Of a stretch of DNA of 8,722 nucleotides, positions 1 through 6,014 are shown in pieces. The stretch comes from Dehalococcoidia bacterium (GTDB lineage: Bacteria > Chloroflexota > Dehalococcoidia > Dehalococcoidales > RBG-16-60-22). Both the position numbers and the translations under genes were made by a program. The stretch is from NCBI GenBank assembly GCA_030605045.1, contig JAUWBK010000036.1, forward strand, positions 1 through 8,722. Direction: 5' to 3'. The notes beneath the pieces were generated by a model that was not told the DNA's origin, did no database searches, and saw only the letters and a program-made list of their open reading frames with translations. The first letter of the stretch is position 1. Each line of letters opens with the position of its first letter.

Positions 1-50
1 CACGGCTGCTACTATTAAACAACTTACTGCCAACCAGATAATTCTCTTTT

Positions 51-644
51 TCACCATTGCCTTCGTTCGATACCGGCTAGTAGAATCCCAGATGATATCA
101 AAAGCCTTCGGTCAATCGGAGGACTCGGCTCCGCTATTGTCATGCTGTATTTTAGTACAAACGGATTGAAATGCTGTTCAATTTTAGCAACTTCTCTACC
201 ATCGGCTGAGCTTATAACATACTTTTGCGGAACTAAGTTAATGTACCTGCTTAAAAGGGCTCTTAGTATGCTACTTTCAGTTAGTTTACCAATCTCTTGA
301 CCTTCGTTAGAGAGGAAAATCCATTCATCCTTAATAATAGACTTCAGGCCTTTTCGTCTTATGGCTCCAATAGCCTCACTTGTAGCTGCATCTTGCACAT
401 TATACGTTGCTCCGAAATCGAGAATCTGGGGGGTTTTAATAGTTAGAAGTTCTTCTGTTTGACGTTCATCTGAGTAAACTCGGAAGTCCTCTCTTAATTT
501 AAATGCTTTCTGCTTTGAATAGAAAAGAAGGTTTCCGCTCTCATCATACATATGAAAAGCCCCTCCAAACATCTTGAATACCTTTCTGCGAAATAGATAG
601 TAATTGTGCTGGAATGCGGGATGCAATTTTTTTGCTGTTTCCAT
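51..644 (-). CDS. LURP-one-related / phospholipid scramblase-like protein (tubby C-terminal-like fold)
   Basis: A 197-residue protein that I place in the LURP-one-related (LOR) family, whose fold is shared with the tubby C-terminal domain and phospholipid scramblases. Supporting signals are an early FRRKVFKMFGGAFHMYDESGN strand pair, a repeated 'residue-in-context' pattern (DESGNLLFYSKQKAF, NEGQEIGKL, ADGREVAKIEQ), and a C-terminal hydrophobic stretch around residues 180-191 (RRLLISSGILLAGIE) that would be the buried central helix of the barrel rather than a membrane anchor. No signal peptide is visible, so it is probably cytosolic or membrane-associated. The family's bacterial role is poorly defined; lipid binding is only an analogy. 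The ATG at 644 is well supported by AAGGAGG (651-657) six bases upstream. A consensus promoter and a leader with an intrinsic terminator precede it, so expression is probably attenuated. Length is usual for the family. Family call fairly sure, function unknown. Confidence 0.75.
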   Translation of the reverse strand: METAKKLHPAFQHNYYLFRRKVFKMFGGAFHMYDESGNLLFYSKQKAFKLREDFRVYSDERQTEELLTIKTPQILDFGATYNVQDAATSEAIGAIRRKGLKSIIKDEWIFLSNEGQEIGKLTESSILRALLSRYINLVPQKYVISSADGREVAKIEQHFNPFVLKYSMTIAEPSPPIDRRLLISSGILLAGIERRQW

Positions 645-686
645 TTTACACCTCCTTTATTGGCCAGTTTCACAATCCCTTACCTT

Positions 687-737
687 AAACAAAAAGGGCA
701 CCAGCAACCGCCATATTACTTAGCGATTCCAGTGCCC
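687..737 (-). terminator. Intrinsic terminator inside the 5' leader of the LURP-one gene
   Basis: Read on the minus strand, GGGCAC (732-737) pairs with GTGCCC (696-701). Inside this the stem continues with U-G, G-U and G-C pairs, a one-base bulge, then AAUCGC against GCGGUU, closing a loop of about 11 bases. The total is about 15 base pairs, followed directly by UUUUUGU (from 695 down). This is a textbook rho-independent terminator. It lies between the promoter at 813-840 and the start codon at 644, so it would stop transcription before the gene unless it is prevented from forming. The alternative reading is the 3' end of an independent small RNA of about 120 nt. Confidence 0.8.
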
Positions 738-806
738 TCATATCATATCATACCCATCTTCCCTAACCCAGCGTTTATTGTTCTTTAAGGCTATTTCACA
801 ACAGGT
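687..806 (-). ncRNA. Candidate attenuator leader RNA, copy A (upstream of the LURP-one gene)
   Basis: The transcript predicted from the promoter at 813-840 would start near 806 and reach the terminator at about 687. It shares several blocks with a second leader upstream of the zinc-ribbon gene: AGCCTTAAAGAA (781-792), GAAGATG (near 757), and GGGCACT followed by GARTC and CTAAGT (717-737). The conserved AGCCUU can pair with the AGGGC that begins the terminator stem, which would be mutually exclusive with termination. That is the logic of a riboswitch or protein-controlled attenuator. I match it to no riboswitch class I know, and ligand or binder is unknown. It may instead be a free-standing sRNA. 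Confidence 0.5.
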
Positions 807-847
807 GGTTTAATTATAGTCCTATTGGCGTGATTGTCAATACCTAA
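713..847. repeat. Imperfect direct repeat, copy A (promoter plus leader block)
   Basis: This block aligns along its whole length, in the same orientation, with 1258-1387. Identical islands include TTGTCAATACC, the -10 box with its flanking GTCC, the 12-mer TTCTTTAAGGCT, and AGTGCCCT next to ACTTAG. Between the islands the copies differ by substitutions and small indels, for example 42 against 36 bases between AGTGCCCT and TTCTTTAAGGCT. That pattern suggests an old duplication kept under selection at particular points. No terminal inverted repeats or target-site duplications were seen. Confidence 0.8.
813..840 (-). promoter_or_regulatory. Consensus housekeeping-sigma promoter A (for LURP-one leader and gene)
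   Basis: On the minus strand TTGACA (835-840) is followed after 16 bases by TATAAT (813-818). Both hexamers are perfect matches to the primary sigma-factor consensus. Transcription would start near 806, giving a 5' leader of about 160 bases before the ATG at 644. The same promoter, with flanking sequence, recurs at 1352-1379. Confidence 0.8.
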
Positions 848-966
848 ATAGCAATGAACCTCTGGGCGTGAAGAATGTAGTTACGACAATTGAGAGGGAG
901 GTGGTGCTGACTAGATATTAGGCTTGAGGACAGTTTGAAGCTGTATTCTGCTATTGTAGACTATGA
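841..966. other. Gap between the zinc-ribbon gene and promoter A
   Basis: About 125 bases downstream of the zinc-ribbon stop codon. I see no intrinsic terminator hairpin with a U-tract on the minus strand and no credible reading frame, so transcripts from the zinc-ribbon gene may run on into the LURP-one leader and gene. A GGGAGGTGGTG stretch near 895 resembles a ribosome binding site, but the frame that follows closes within a few codons. Confidence 0.4.
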
Positions 967-1230
967 CTAACTGTTACTGCTGTGTTGCTCAGGAAGCTCC
1001 TGTTGCTTTGCGAGTAATTCCTGCCCCATTGGTGTATCTACAGGTATCATGGAGGCATTTTTACATTTCGGACAAGCATTATATCTGCTTGTCAATCGCC
1101 AAATAGAATAAATAAGGCCAGGTAAGAGAAATAACAACCAATAAAAAACCTCCGTGATGAAGCTCCCTTTGGTTACCTGTTTCGGATGGCCAACATACCC
1201 ACAACTCGTACAAATGGATTGTTTTATCAT
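967..1230 (-). CDS. Small membrane-anchored zinc-ribbon protein, LITAF-like layout
   Basis: An 87-residue protein with two zinc knuckles, C7-x2-C10 and C53-x2-C56, that would form one four-cysteine zinc site. Between them is a hydrophobic segment, about residues 24-44 (FYWLLFLLPGLIYSIW), rich in aromatics and broken by a Pro-Gly. This arrangement, with a hydrophobic stretch inserted between the two halves of a zinc ribbon, is that of LITAF-like domains, which dip into one leaflet while the zinc site sits at the membrane surface. The tail after residue 60 is polar and Gln/Glu-rich, probably disordered. An AGGGGA sequence (1239-1244) about eight bases before the ATG may serve as ribosome binding site, weaker than that of the downstream LURP-one gene. 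It shares its promoter and leader type with that gene, which suggests co-regulation. Biochemical function unknown; a simple transmembrane helix is the alternative topology. Confidence 0.7.
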   Translation of the reverse strand: MIKQSICTSCGYVGHPKQVTKGSFITEVFYWLLFLLPGLIYSIWRLTSRYNACPKCKNASMIPVDTPMGQELLAKQQELPEQHSSNS

Positions 1231-1345
1231 GTTATTTCCCCTGTTAACCTTGCAAGGTATAACTTAGTGACTCTAGTGCCCTTCTTTCATCCGCATCTTA
1301 CCAAACCACTGTCTTTATTTCTTTAAGGCTCTTTCATATCAGGTA
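1231..1345 (-). promoter_or_regulatory. Leader RNA, copy B (5' UTR of the zinc-ribbon gene)
   Basis: Predicted transcript from near 1345 to the ATG at 1230. It carries the same islands as copy A: AGCCTTAAAGAA (1319-1330), AAGATG, and GGGCACT-GAGTC-CTAAGT (1262-1281). In this copy the GTGCCC partner and the U-tract are missing, so no terminator forms. Instead the conserved block is followed by CCTTGCAAGG (a 10-base palindrome, 1248-1257) and by GTTA/TAAC arms around the AGGGGA ribosome binding site. CTTACC (1341-1346) can pair with GGTAAG (1296-1301), closing a domain around the AGCCTTAAAG island. If the shared block is a sensor, this copy would have to act at translation or by another route. 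Structure is by eye only. Confidence 0.5.
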
Positions 1346-1387
1346 AGTAGTATTATAGTCCCATTTATGTAGTTGTCAATACCCTAA
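1258..1387. repeat. Imperfect direct repeat, copy B
   Basis: Second copy of the promoter-leader block at 713-847, in the same orientation and also just upstream of a minus-strand gene. Similarity covers the -35 flank (TTGTCAATACC), the -10 box, the leader islands and the GGGCACT block, and stops just past ACTTAG/TATA. The two downstream proteins are unrelated in sequence, so the regulatory block was duplicated or spread independently of the coding regions. Confidence 0.8.
1352..1379 (-). promoter_or_regulatory. Consensus housekeeping-sigma promoter B (for zinc-ribbon gene)
   Basis: On the minus strand TTGACA (1374-1379) and TATAAT (1352-1357) are separated by 16 bases, the same perfect hexamers and spacing as at 813-840. 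Transcription is expected to start near 1345, about 115 bases before the ATG at 1230. Confidence 0.8.
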
Positions 1388-1478
1388 GGACAAGTCTGTT
1401 TACTTCTACCTATTACCCACTTTCTCTTCAACACTCTCTCCAGGCGCGGCTTGCCTCGAAATACCTCTGCTAATGGCT

Positions 1479-1507
1479 TTAGGTTGGTTATTGTTTTGTA
1501 TTATAAT
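1479..1507 (+). promoter_or_regulatory. Possible promoter of the enolase-superfamily gene
   Basis: A perfect TATAAT lies at 1502-1507. At 17-base spacing the -35 position (1479-1484) reads TTAGGT, a weak match, so the assignment rests on the -10 box. Transcription would begin near 1514, downstream of the first in-frame ATG at 1473, which favours the ATG at 1557 as the true start. Confidence 0.45.
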
Positions 1508-1556
1508 ATCTGCGATGCCTAAAGCGGTTATAAACCTAAAAAAGGAGAAAAGTCAG

Positions 1557-2672
1557 ATGAAAATCACCAATGTCGAAGCCATGGTTCTCACCTGTCCTTT
1601 GGACAAACCGATTATGGATGCTACTTATACCCTGCCCCATCGGAGTGCCGTTCTGGTGAAAGTAGACACCGATGAAGGACTTTCCGGAGTCGGTGAGGCG
1701 GCCTACTTTGGTGGCCCCCCACTGATAACCAAAATGATTATCGAAAAAGAACTGAAGGAATACCTCATTGCTGAAGACCCTCTCAATATCGAGAAGCTCT
1801 GGGAGAAAATGTATCAGCGGACGATAAAGCATGGCCGCAAAGGGGCCATCATCGCCAGCATTAGTGGCCTTGACATTGCTCTGTGGGACATCAAAGCTAA
1901 GGCAGCTAGGATGCCTCTTTATCAACTTCTGGGCGGCTGCTATGAGCAAATTCGGGCTTATGCCAGTGCCGGGTTCTATGCCGAAGGCAAAGGATTAAAA
2001 GAATTAGCCGCCGAAATGGCCTCGTATGTGAAAGAAGGCTTTACCGCGGTGAAGATGAAAATCGGGCGTAATCAAGCTGAAGATATCACCAGAGTTAAGG
2101 CGGTCAGGGAGGCGATTGGCGATGATATCGACCTGCTGGTGGATGGCAATAACGCTTATACTTCTTACCAGGCGATAAAACTGGCCCGAAAACTTGAGGA
2201 ATATGACATTTTTTGGTTTGAAGAGCCGGTACCGGCCGAAGATATCGAAGGTAGTGCTGCGGTGGCTGCGGCCATAGATACGCCGGTGGCGGCTGGCGAA
2301 AATGAGTTTACCCGATACGGCTTCCGAGACCTTATCATCAATAAGGCAATTGACATTGCCCAACCCGATGTCACCTGGTGCGGGGGTATCACCGAGGCAA
2401 AAAAGATTGCCGCTATGGCCAGCGCCTGGAATATTATCTGCGTGCCCCATTCCTTCTCTTCGGCGATTGCGCTGGTAGCTAATTTACACTTTAGTGCCTC
2501 GATACCTAACAGCCTACTTCAGGAATTTGACCGAAATTATAACCCGCTAAGAGAGAACTTACTGCAGGAACCAGTAACAATCAATAAAGACGGTTATATT
2601 GAACTGACTGACAAACCTGGTCTGGGTATTGAGCTGAATGAATCAGTAGTCAAGAAGTACCGGGTGGATTAA
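1557..2672 (+). CDS. Enolase-superfamily enzyme, mandelate racemase subgroup (probable acid-sugar dehydratase or racemase)
   Basis: A 371-residue cytosolic enzyme with the N-terminal capping domain (about 1-125) and the metal-binding barrel. Catalytic residues are visible: the base pair K166-x-K168 (AVKMKIG), metal ligands D196 (VDGNN), E222 (WFEEP) and E248 (AAGENE), the D271/H298 dyad (QPD, VPHSF) and E323 (LLQEF). These fall almost exactly at the mandelate racemase positions (164/166, 195, 221, 247, 270, 297, 317). The His-Asp dyad replaces the lysine found in muconate cycloisomerases and dipeptide epimerases, so it should act by proton abstraction from the carbon next to a carboxylate. 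Family members are mostly acid-sugar dehydratases; the substrate here cannot be read from sequence. The frame is open back to an ATG at 1473, but AAAGGAG (1541-1547) nine bases before the ATG at 1557 and the family's usual N-terminus (MKITNVE) choose the later start. No sugar-pathway neighbours; it converges on recG with an 11-base gap. Confidence 0.9.
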   Translation: MKITNVEAMVLTCPLDKPIMDATYTLPHRSAVLVKVDTDEGLSGVGEAAYFGGPPLITKMIIEKELKEYLIAEDPLNIEKLWEKMYQRTIKHGRKGAIIASISGLDIALWDIKAKAARMPLYQLLGGCYEQIRAYASAGFYAEGKGLKELAAEMASYVKEGFTAVKMKIGRNQAEDITRVKAVREAIGDDIDLLVDGNNAYTSYQAIKLARKLEEYDIFWFEEPVPAEDIEGSAAVAAAIDTPVAAGENEFTRYGFRDLIINKAIDIAQPDVTWCGGITEAKKIAAMASAWNIICVPHSFSSAIALVANLHFSASIPNSLLQEFDRNYNPLRENLLQEPVTINKDGYIELTDKPGLGIELNESVVKKYRVD

Positions 2673-2683
2673 CTACCGTCTGC

Positions 2684-5146
2684 CTAGCTCCATTCACCAG
2701 CCTCCGGCCAGACCCGTGCTAACTCCTGAGCTAGAGGACGATGCTCCGGCATTCCCAGGCCCGGGTCGATTTGAAAGAGTTTTATCGCCTCGTTGCGGGC
2801 TAGTTCCAGTAGTGCAATATCAGAAAGCTTGGCCATACGCAGGTCGGGTAGTCCGCTCTGTCGCGTGCCGAAGAATTCCCCGGGACCCCGCAGTCTTAAG
2901 TCCTCTTCCGCCAGGATGAAACCGTCCTGAACGTTCTCTATTATGTCAAGTCTTTCTCTACCTACCTCGGAAGGGTTCTCCGCGAGCAGCATGCAATAGC
3001 TTTGCTCCTGCCCCCGCCCGACCCGGCCACGGAACTGGTGCAACTGTGACAGACCAAAGCGGTCGGCACTCTCAATCAGCATTACTGTCGCATTAGGTAC
3101 ATCGATACCGACCTCCACCACCGGAGTCGAAACCAGAATGTCCAGCTCACCAGCGCGAAAACGATGCATGACCTCATCTTTCTCATCACTCGATAGTCGC
3201 CCGTGAAGCAAGCCTAACCTTAAATCCGGAAAGACTCCCTCGGATAGGCGCTGGTATTCCACTACCGCTGCTTGGGCCGCGATCGCCTCTGATTCTTCAA
3301 TCAGGGGACAGACGATAAAGGTCTGACGACCACTCGCTACCTGTTTGCGCAAAAAGGCGTAGGCACTATCCCGCTGCCACGGTTTAAGCCACTTTGTTTT
3401 CACCACCTGCCTCCCCGGAGGTAGCTCATCAATAACCGATAGGTCAAGGTCACCATATAAGGTCAGCGCCAGGGTTCGGGGGATGGGTGTTGCCGTCATC
3501 ACCAGCATGTGAGGTTTAAAGCCCTTTTGCCGCAGTGCCGAGCGCTGGGTAACCCCAAAGCGGTGCTGCTCATCCACCACCGCCAACCCCATCTGGCGGA
3601 ACTCAACCCCTTTTTGAATCAGAGCATGCGTCCCGATAACAATATCTATATCTCCTTCCAGGATACGCTGTTGCAGTTCCTGCTTTCTGGCTTGACTTAT
3701 ATCACCGATAAGCAATGCCACGGTAAGGGGTCGGGGCAAAATTCCGGAGTAACTGCGCAGATAGGGCTCTTCCTCCTCCAGGTTTCCCGCCCGAGACAAA
3801 AGCTCACCAACAGTGACAAAATGCTGCTCCGCCAGAATCTCGGTCGGCGCCATAAATGCCCCCTGATAACCGTTGGCCACGGCTAAAAGCAAGGCAGCCG
3901 TAGCCACTACTGTCTTGCCACTACCTACTTCCCCCTGCAATAGCCGGGACATCGGCTGCGGTTTCTGCAAGTCAGCCAGTATTTCCTTAAGGACTTTTTG
4001 TTGTGCCGCGGTCAGCACAAAGGGTAAAGATTTTATAAAATTCTCTAGCAGCGTGCTATTGACATTAAAGGCACTGTCCGGCTGGCTCTCCTGCCAGTCG
4101 TGCTTCCGACTCATTACCCCCAGTTGAAGAACAAAGAGCTCATCAAACGCCAGGCGGACTCTTGCCTTGTCTTTAGCTACTTCGTCTTCAGGATAATGAG
4201 CTTGACTTATCGCCTGCGGTAGCTCCAGGAGGTCACGCCGCTTCCTCAGCTCTGACGGCAAAAAGTCTTCCACCTGCCACGCCCACTGGTCAACAACCTC
4301 TTTCATCAGCTTTCTTACCTGGCGGGGGCGCAGGCCCTGAGTCAGTGAATAGACTGGCACTAGGCGCCCGGTATGAATTAAATCTTTATCCTCGACAAAC
4401 TCCCACTCTGGAGACTCAAAGACGTGCCGTCCCTTAAACAGGGTTACCCGCCCGCTGAGCACTATCCGGGTATTGGTCGGTAGCCGCTTCGCCAGATAGG
4501 GTTGATTGAACCACACCACCCTGACGTTACCGGTTTCATCACCCACAATCGCTTCGGTGCCCCGCCGATAACCCAGTCTGGTTACCCCGGCCTGCCATAC
4601 ATTAGCCATTATCGTCTGCTCCTCACCCTCACTCAGCTGCGAAATAAACTTCACCTGGCTGTAGTCAAGGTGGCGGTGGGGGAAGAAATAAAGCAGGTCG
4701 CGGACCGTCTTCAACCCTAACTTGCCAAATTTTGTCGCCAGACTTGAACTAATACCCTTAACAATTGTGATTGGTGAATCAATACTATAGCCTCTTACCG
4801 GGGAAGACAATTTACCAGCGGCTGGGGTCTTCTTAATTCGAGCTAAAGGTGCCGTGACCTTTTCGGGCGGTTTAGCTTCATCTCCCTCCGCACCTGCTGC
4901 CTCCCCTACCAGGTCAAGCACACTGTTTACCCATTCCTTGCGCTGTTGCTTCGTCAAAGAGGCATAGCTGGCGTTAATCAGATGATGAAAGTGCTTCAAA
5001 AGGCGAGGGTTAGCTATCGACTCTACAGCCTGACCCGCCCAGTTGCGGAGAAATCTATCCAGACCCCCGATGACCGCGGAATCGACGTAACCCTTTTTCT
5101 GCTCCAGTTCCAGAATCTTCCGCAGCGGCTCAAAATCCACTGACAA
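2684..5146 (-). CDS. recG: ATP-dependent DNA helicase RecG, long form
   Basis: RecG remodels stalled replication forks and branch-migrates Holliday junctions, using ATP on double-stranded DNA. This 820-residue protein has an N-terminal helical extension (about 1-120, ending in a Pro/Ala/Lys-rich linker), then the wedge/OB domain starting IVKGISSSLATKFGKLGL (128-145). The helicase core follows: Walker A GEVGSGKT (405-412), DEQH box (525-528), TATPIPRT (551-558), and the second RecA lobe with HGR (648-650) and QFRGRVGRG (704-712). The C-terminal RLRGPGEFFGTRQSG (751-765) is the RecG translocation motif region. E. coli RecG (about 690 residues) lacks the extension; longer forms occur in Thermotoga and, as I recall, Chloroflexota. 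The start is a TTG at 5146, five bases after GGAGGA (5152-5157); a GTG two codons later is the alternative. It is last in the fakA operon, 28 bases after the second DegV gene. All motifs are intact. Confidence 0.97.
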   Translation of the reverse strand: MSVDFEPLRKILELEQKKGYVDSAVIGGLDRFLRNWAGQAVESIANPRLLKHFHHLINASYASLTKQQRKEWVNSVLDLVGEAAGAEGDEAKPPEKVTAPLARIKKTPAAGKLSSPVRGYSIDSPITIVKGISSSLATKFGKLGLKTVRDLLYFFPHRHLDYSQVKFISQLSEGEEQTIMANVWQAGVTRLGYRRGTEAIVGDETGNVRVVWFNQPYLAKRLPTNTRIVLSGRVTLFKGRHVFESPEWEFVEDKDLIHTGRLVPVYSLTQGLRPRQVRKLMKEVVDQWAWQVEDFLPSELRKRRDLLELPQAISQAHYPEDEVAKDKARVRLAFDELFVLQLGVMSRKHDWQESQPDSAFNVNSTLLENFIKSLPFVLTAAQQKVLKEILADLQKPQPMSRLLQGEVGSGKTVVATAALLLAVANGYQGAFMAPTEILAEQHFVTVGELLSRAGNLEEEEPYLRSYSGILPRPLTVALLIGDISQARKQELQQRILEGDIDIVIGTHALIQKGVEFRQMGLAVVDEQHRFGVTQRSALRQKGFKPHMLVMTATPIPRTLALTLYGDLDLSVIDELPPGRQVVKTKWLKPWQRDSAYAFLRKQVASGRQTFIVCPLIEESEAIAAQAAVVEYQRLSEGVFPDLRLGLLHGRLSSDEKDEVMHRFRAGELDILVSTPVVEVGIDVPNATVMLIESADRFGLSQLHQFRGRVGRGQEQSYCMLLAENPSEVGRERLDIIENVQDGFILAEEDLRLRGPGEFFGTRQSGLPDLRMAKLSDIALLELARNEAIKLFQIDPGLGMPEHRPLAQELARVWPEAGEWS

Positions 5147-5174
5147 AACATTCCTCCGCGCTCGTAAATCGCTA

Positions 5175-6014
5175 CTACTTATCCCCCATCACCGCTACCA
5201 GAAGGAGACCGGGACCGGTATGCGTGCCGATTACCGGGGTCGTCTTTGACCGATAGATACGCTCTTTCGGAAATTTAGTGCTAAGCCGTTCAACTAACAA
5301 ATCGGCATCATCAGGGCAGGCCGCCTCTTCCACCGCCATTTCCTCAAGGTGAGAATAACCCGCCGCAAATCGGTATAAGTGGTCTATCGCCTTGGCCCGG
5401 GAGCGCGCTCTGCCCGCCGGCTCAACGACACCGTCCTTCATCGTGATGATAGGGTGTATCCTCAGCGCTGAGCCCAGAAAAGCCTGGGCAGCACCAATTC
5501 GCCCGCCCCTTCGGAGATACTCCAGCGTGTCAAAAGCAGCCCGCATATCAACCCGGGGAATGTTGCCACGTACTATGCCCAGCAACTCGTCCAGGCTAGC
5601 CCCAGCCCGAGCTGCCCTGGCGGCAGCGATAACGAGAAACCCTTCTGCCATAACCGCACATTGTGAATCAACCACTTCTACCCGGCATTTCCGCTTCATT
5701 AAGCCAATACTTTGCCGCGCCACCTCATAGGTGCCACTGAGCTTGGAACTAAGAATGATGGCCAGAATTTCATCCGTCTCTTCAGCCAGCTTATCATACG
5801 CTTCAGCAAAGGTCCCCGGTGATGGCACAGAAGTAACCGGAAGGATTTTGCTGGTAGTCAGTCTTTGGTAAAACTGCTCATTGGTCAGGTCAATGCCGTC
5901 ACGGTAGACTTCTTCGCCAAAGCGAACGTTTAGTGGTATTATGGTAATCCCCAGCTCTTCAACTACCTGAGGTGGTAGGTCAGCGACGCTATCGGTCACC
6001 ACCCTGACTGGCAT
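5175..6014 (-). CDS. DegV/FakB-family fatty-acid-binding protein (second tandem copy)
   Basis: A 279-residue cytosolic DegV-fold protein. FakB proteins hold a fatty acid in a closed tunnel, present its carboxylate to FakA for phosphorylation, and hand over acyl-phosphate for phospholipid synthesis. Seen here: the N-terminal VTDSVADLP (5-13), T61 in TSVPSPG, S93 in SSKLSGTY, RRGGRIG (168-174), and H265 in GTHTGPG. T61, S93, R169 and H265 lie at or next to the positions known to hold the fatty-acid head group in Staphylococcus aureus FakB. Its ATG shares one base with the stop codon of the preceding gene (TAATG at 6012-6016), and GGAGG (6028-6032) lies a rather long 13 bases upstream, so translation is probably coupled. 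It is clearly a paralogue of its upstream neighbour, with more than half of positions matching by eye. Chain-length or saturation preference cannot be told. Confidence 0.9.
   Translation of the reverse strand: MPVRVVTDSVADLPPQVVEELGITIIPLNVRFGEEVYRDGIDLTNEQFYQRLTTSKILPVTSVPSPGTFAEAYDKLAEETDEILAIILSSKLSGTYEVARQSIGLMKRKCRVEVVDSQCAVMAEGFLVIAAARAARAGASLDELLGIVRGNIPRVDMRAAFDTLEYLRRGGRIGAAQAFLGSALRIHPIITMKDGVVEPAGRARSRAKAIDHLYRFAAGYSHLEEMAVEEAACPDDADLLVERLSTKFPKERIYRSKTTPVIGTHTGPGLLLVAVMGDK

Noticed and set aside
685..741. An 18-codon reading frame (MRALESLSNMAVAGALFV) on the minus strand running through the terminator hairpin of leader A, as a possible leader peptide.
   Set aside because: No good ribosome binding site precedes it, and the frame is not preserved in leader B, where the matching sequence hits a stop at once. 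It has no run of regulatory codons.
606..788. A plus-strand 60-codon frame across the LURP-one start and leader.
   Set aside because: It covers the promoter-leader-terminator of the opposite strand, has low-complexity Pro/Tyr-rich translation and no ribosome binding site.
713..806. Resemblance of GGGCACT...GTGC in leader A to the class II cyclic-di-GMP riboswitch.
   Set aside because: Only the stem sequence is similar. The downstream pseudoknot partner and the other conserved stretches of that class are not seen, and copy B lacks the 3' half altogether.
713..1387. Interpretation of the two direct repeats as insertion-sequence or MITE ends.
   Set aside because: No terminal inverted repeats, no target-site duplication and no transposase. 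Both copies sit precisely at promoter positions in the same orientation to their genes.
1473..1556. Upstream ATG at 1473 extending the MR-type enzyme by 28 residues with a hydrophobic segment that looks like a signal anchor.
   Set aside because: No ribosome binding site at 1473, a -10 box lies inside the extension, and the ATG at 1557 has a strong Shine-Dalgarno and the family's N-terminus.
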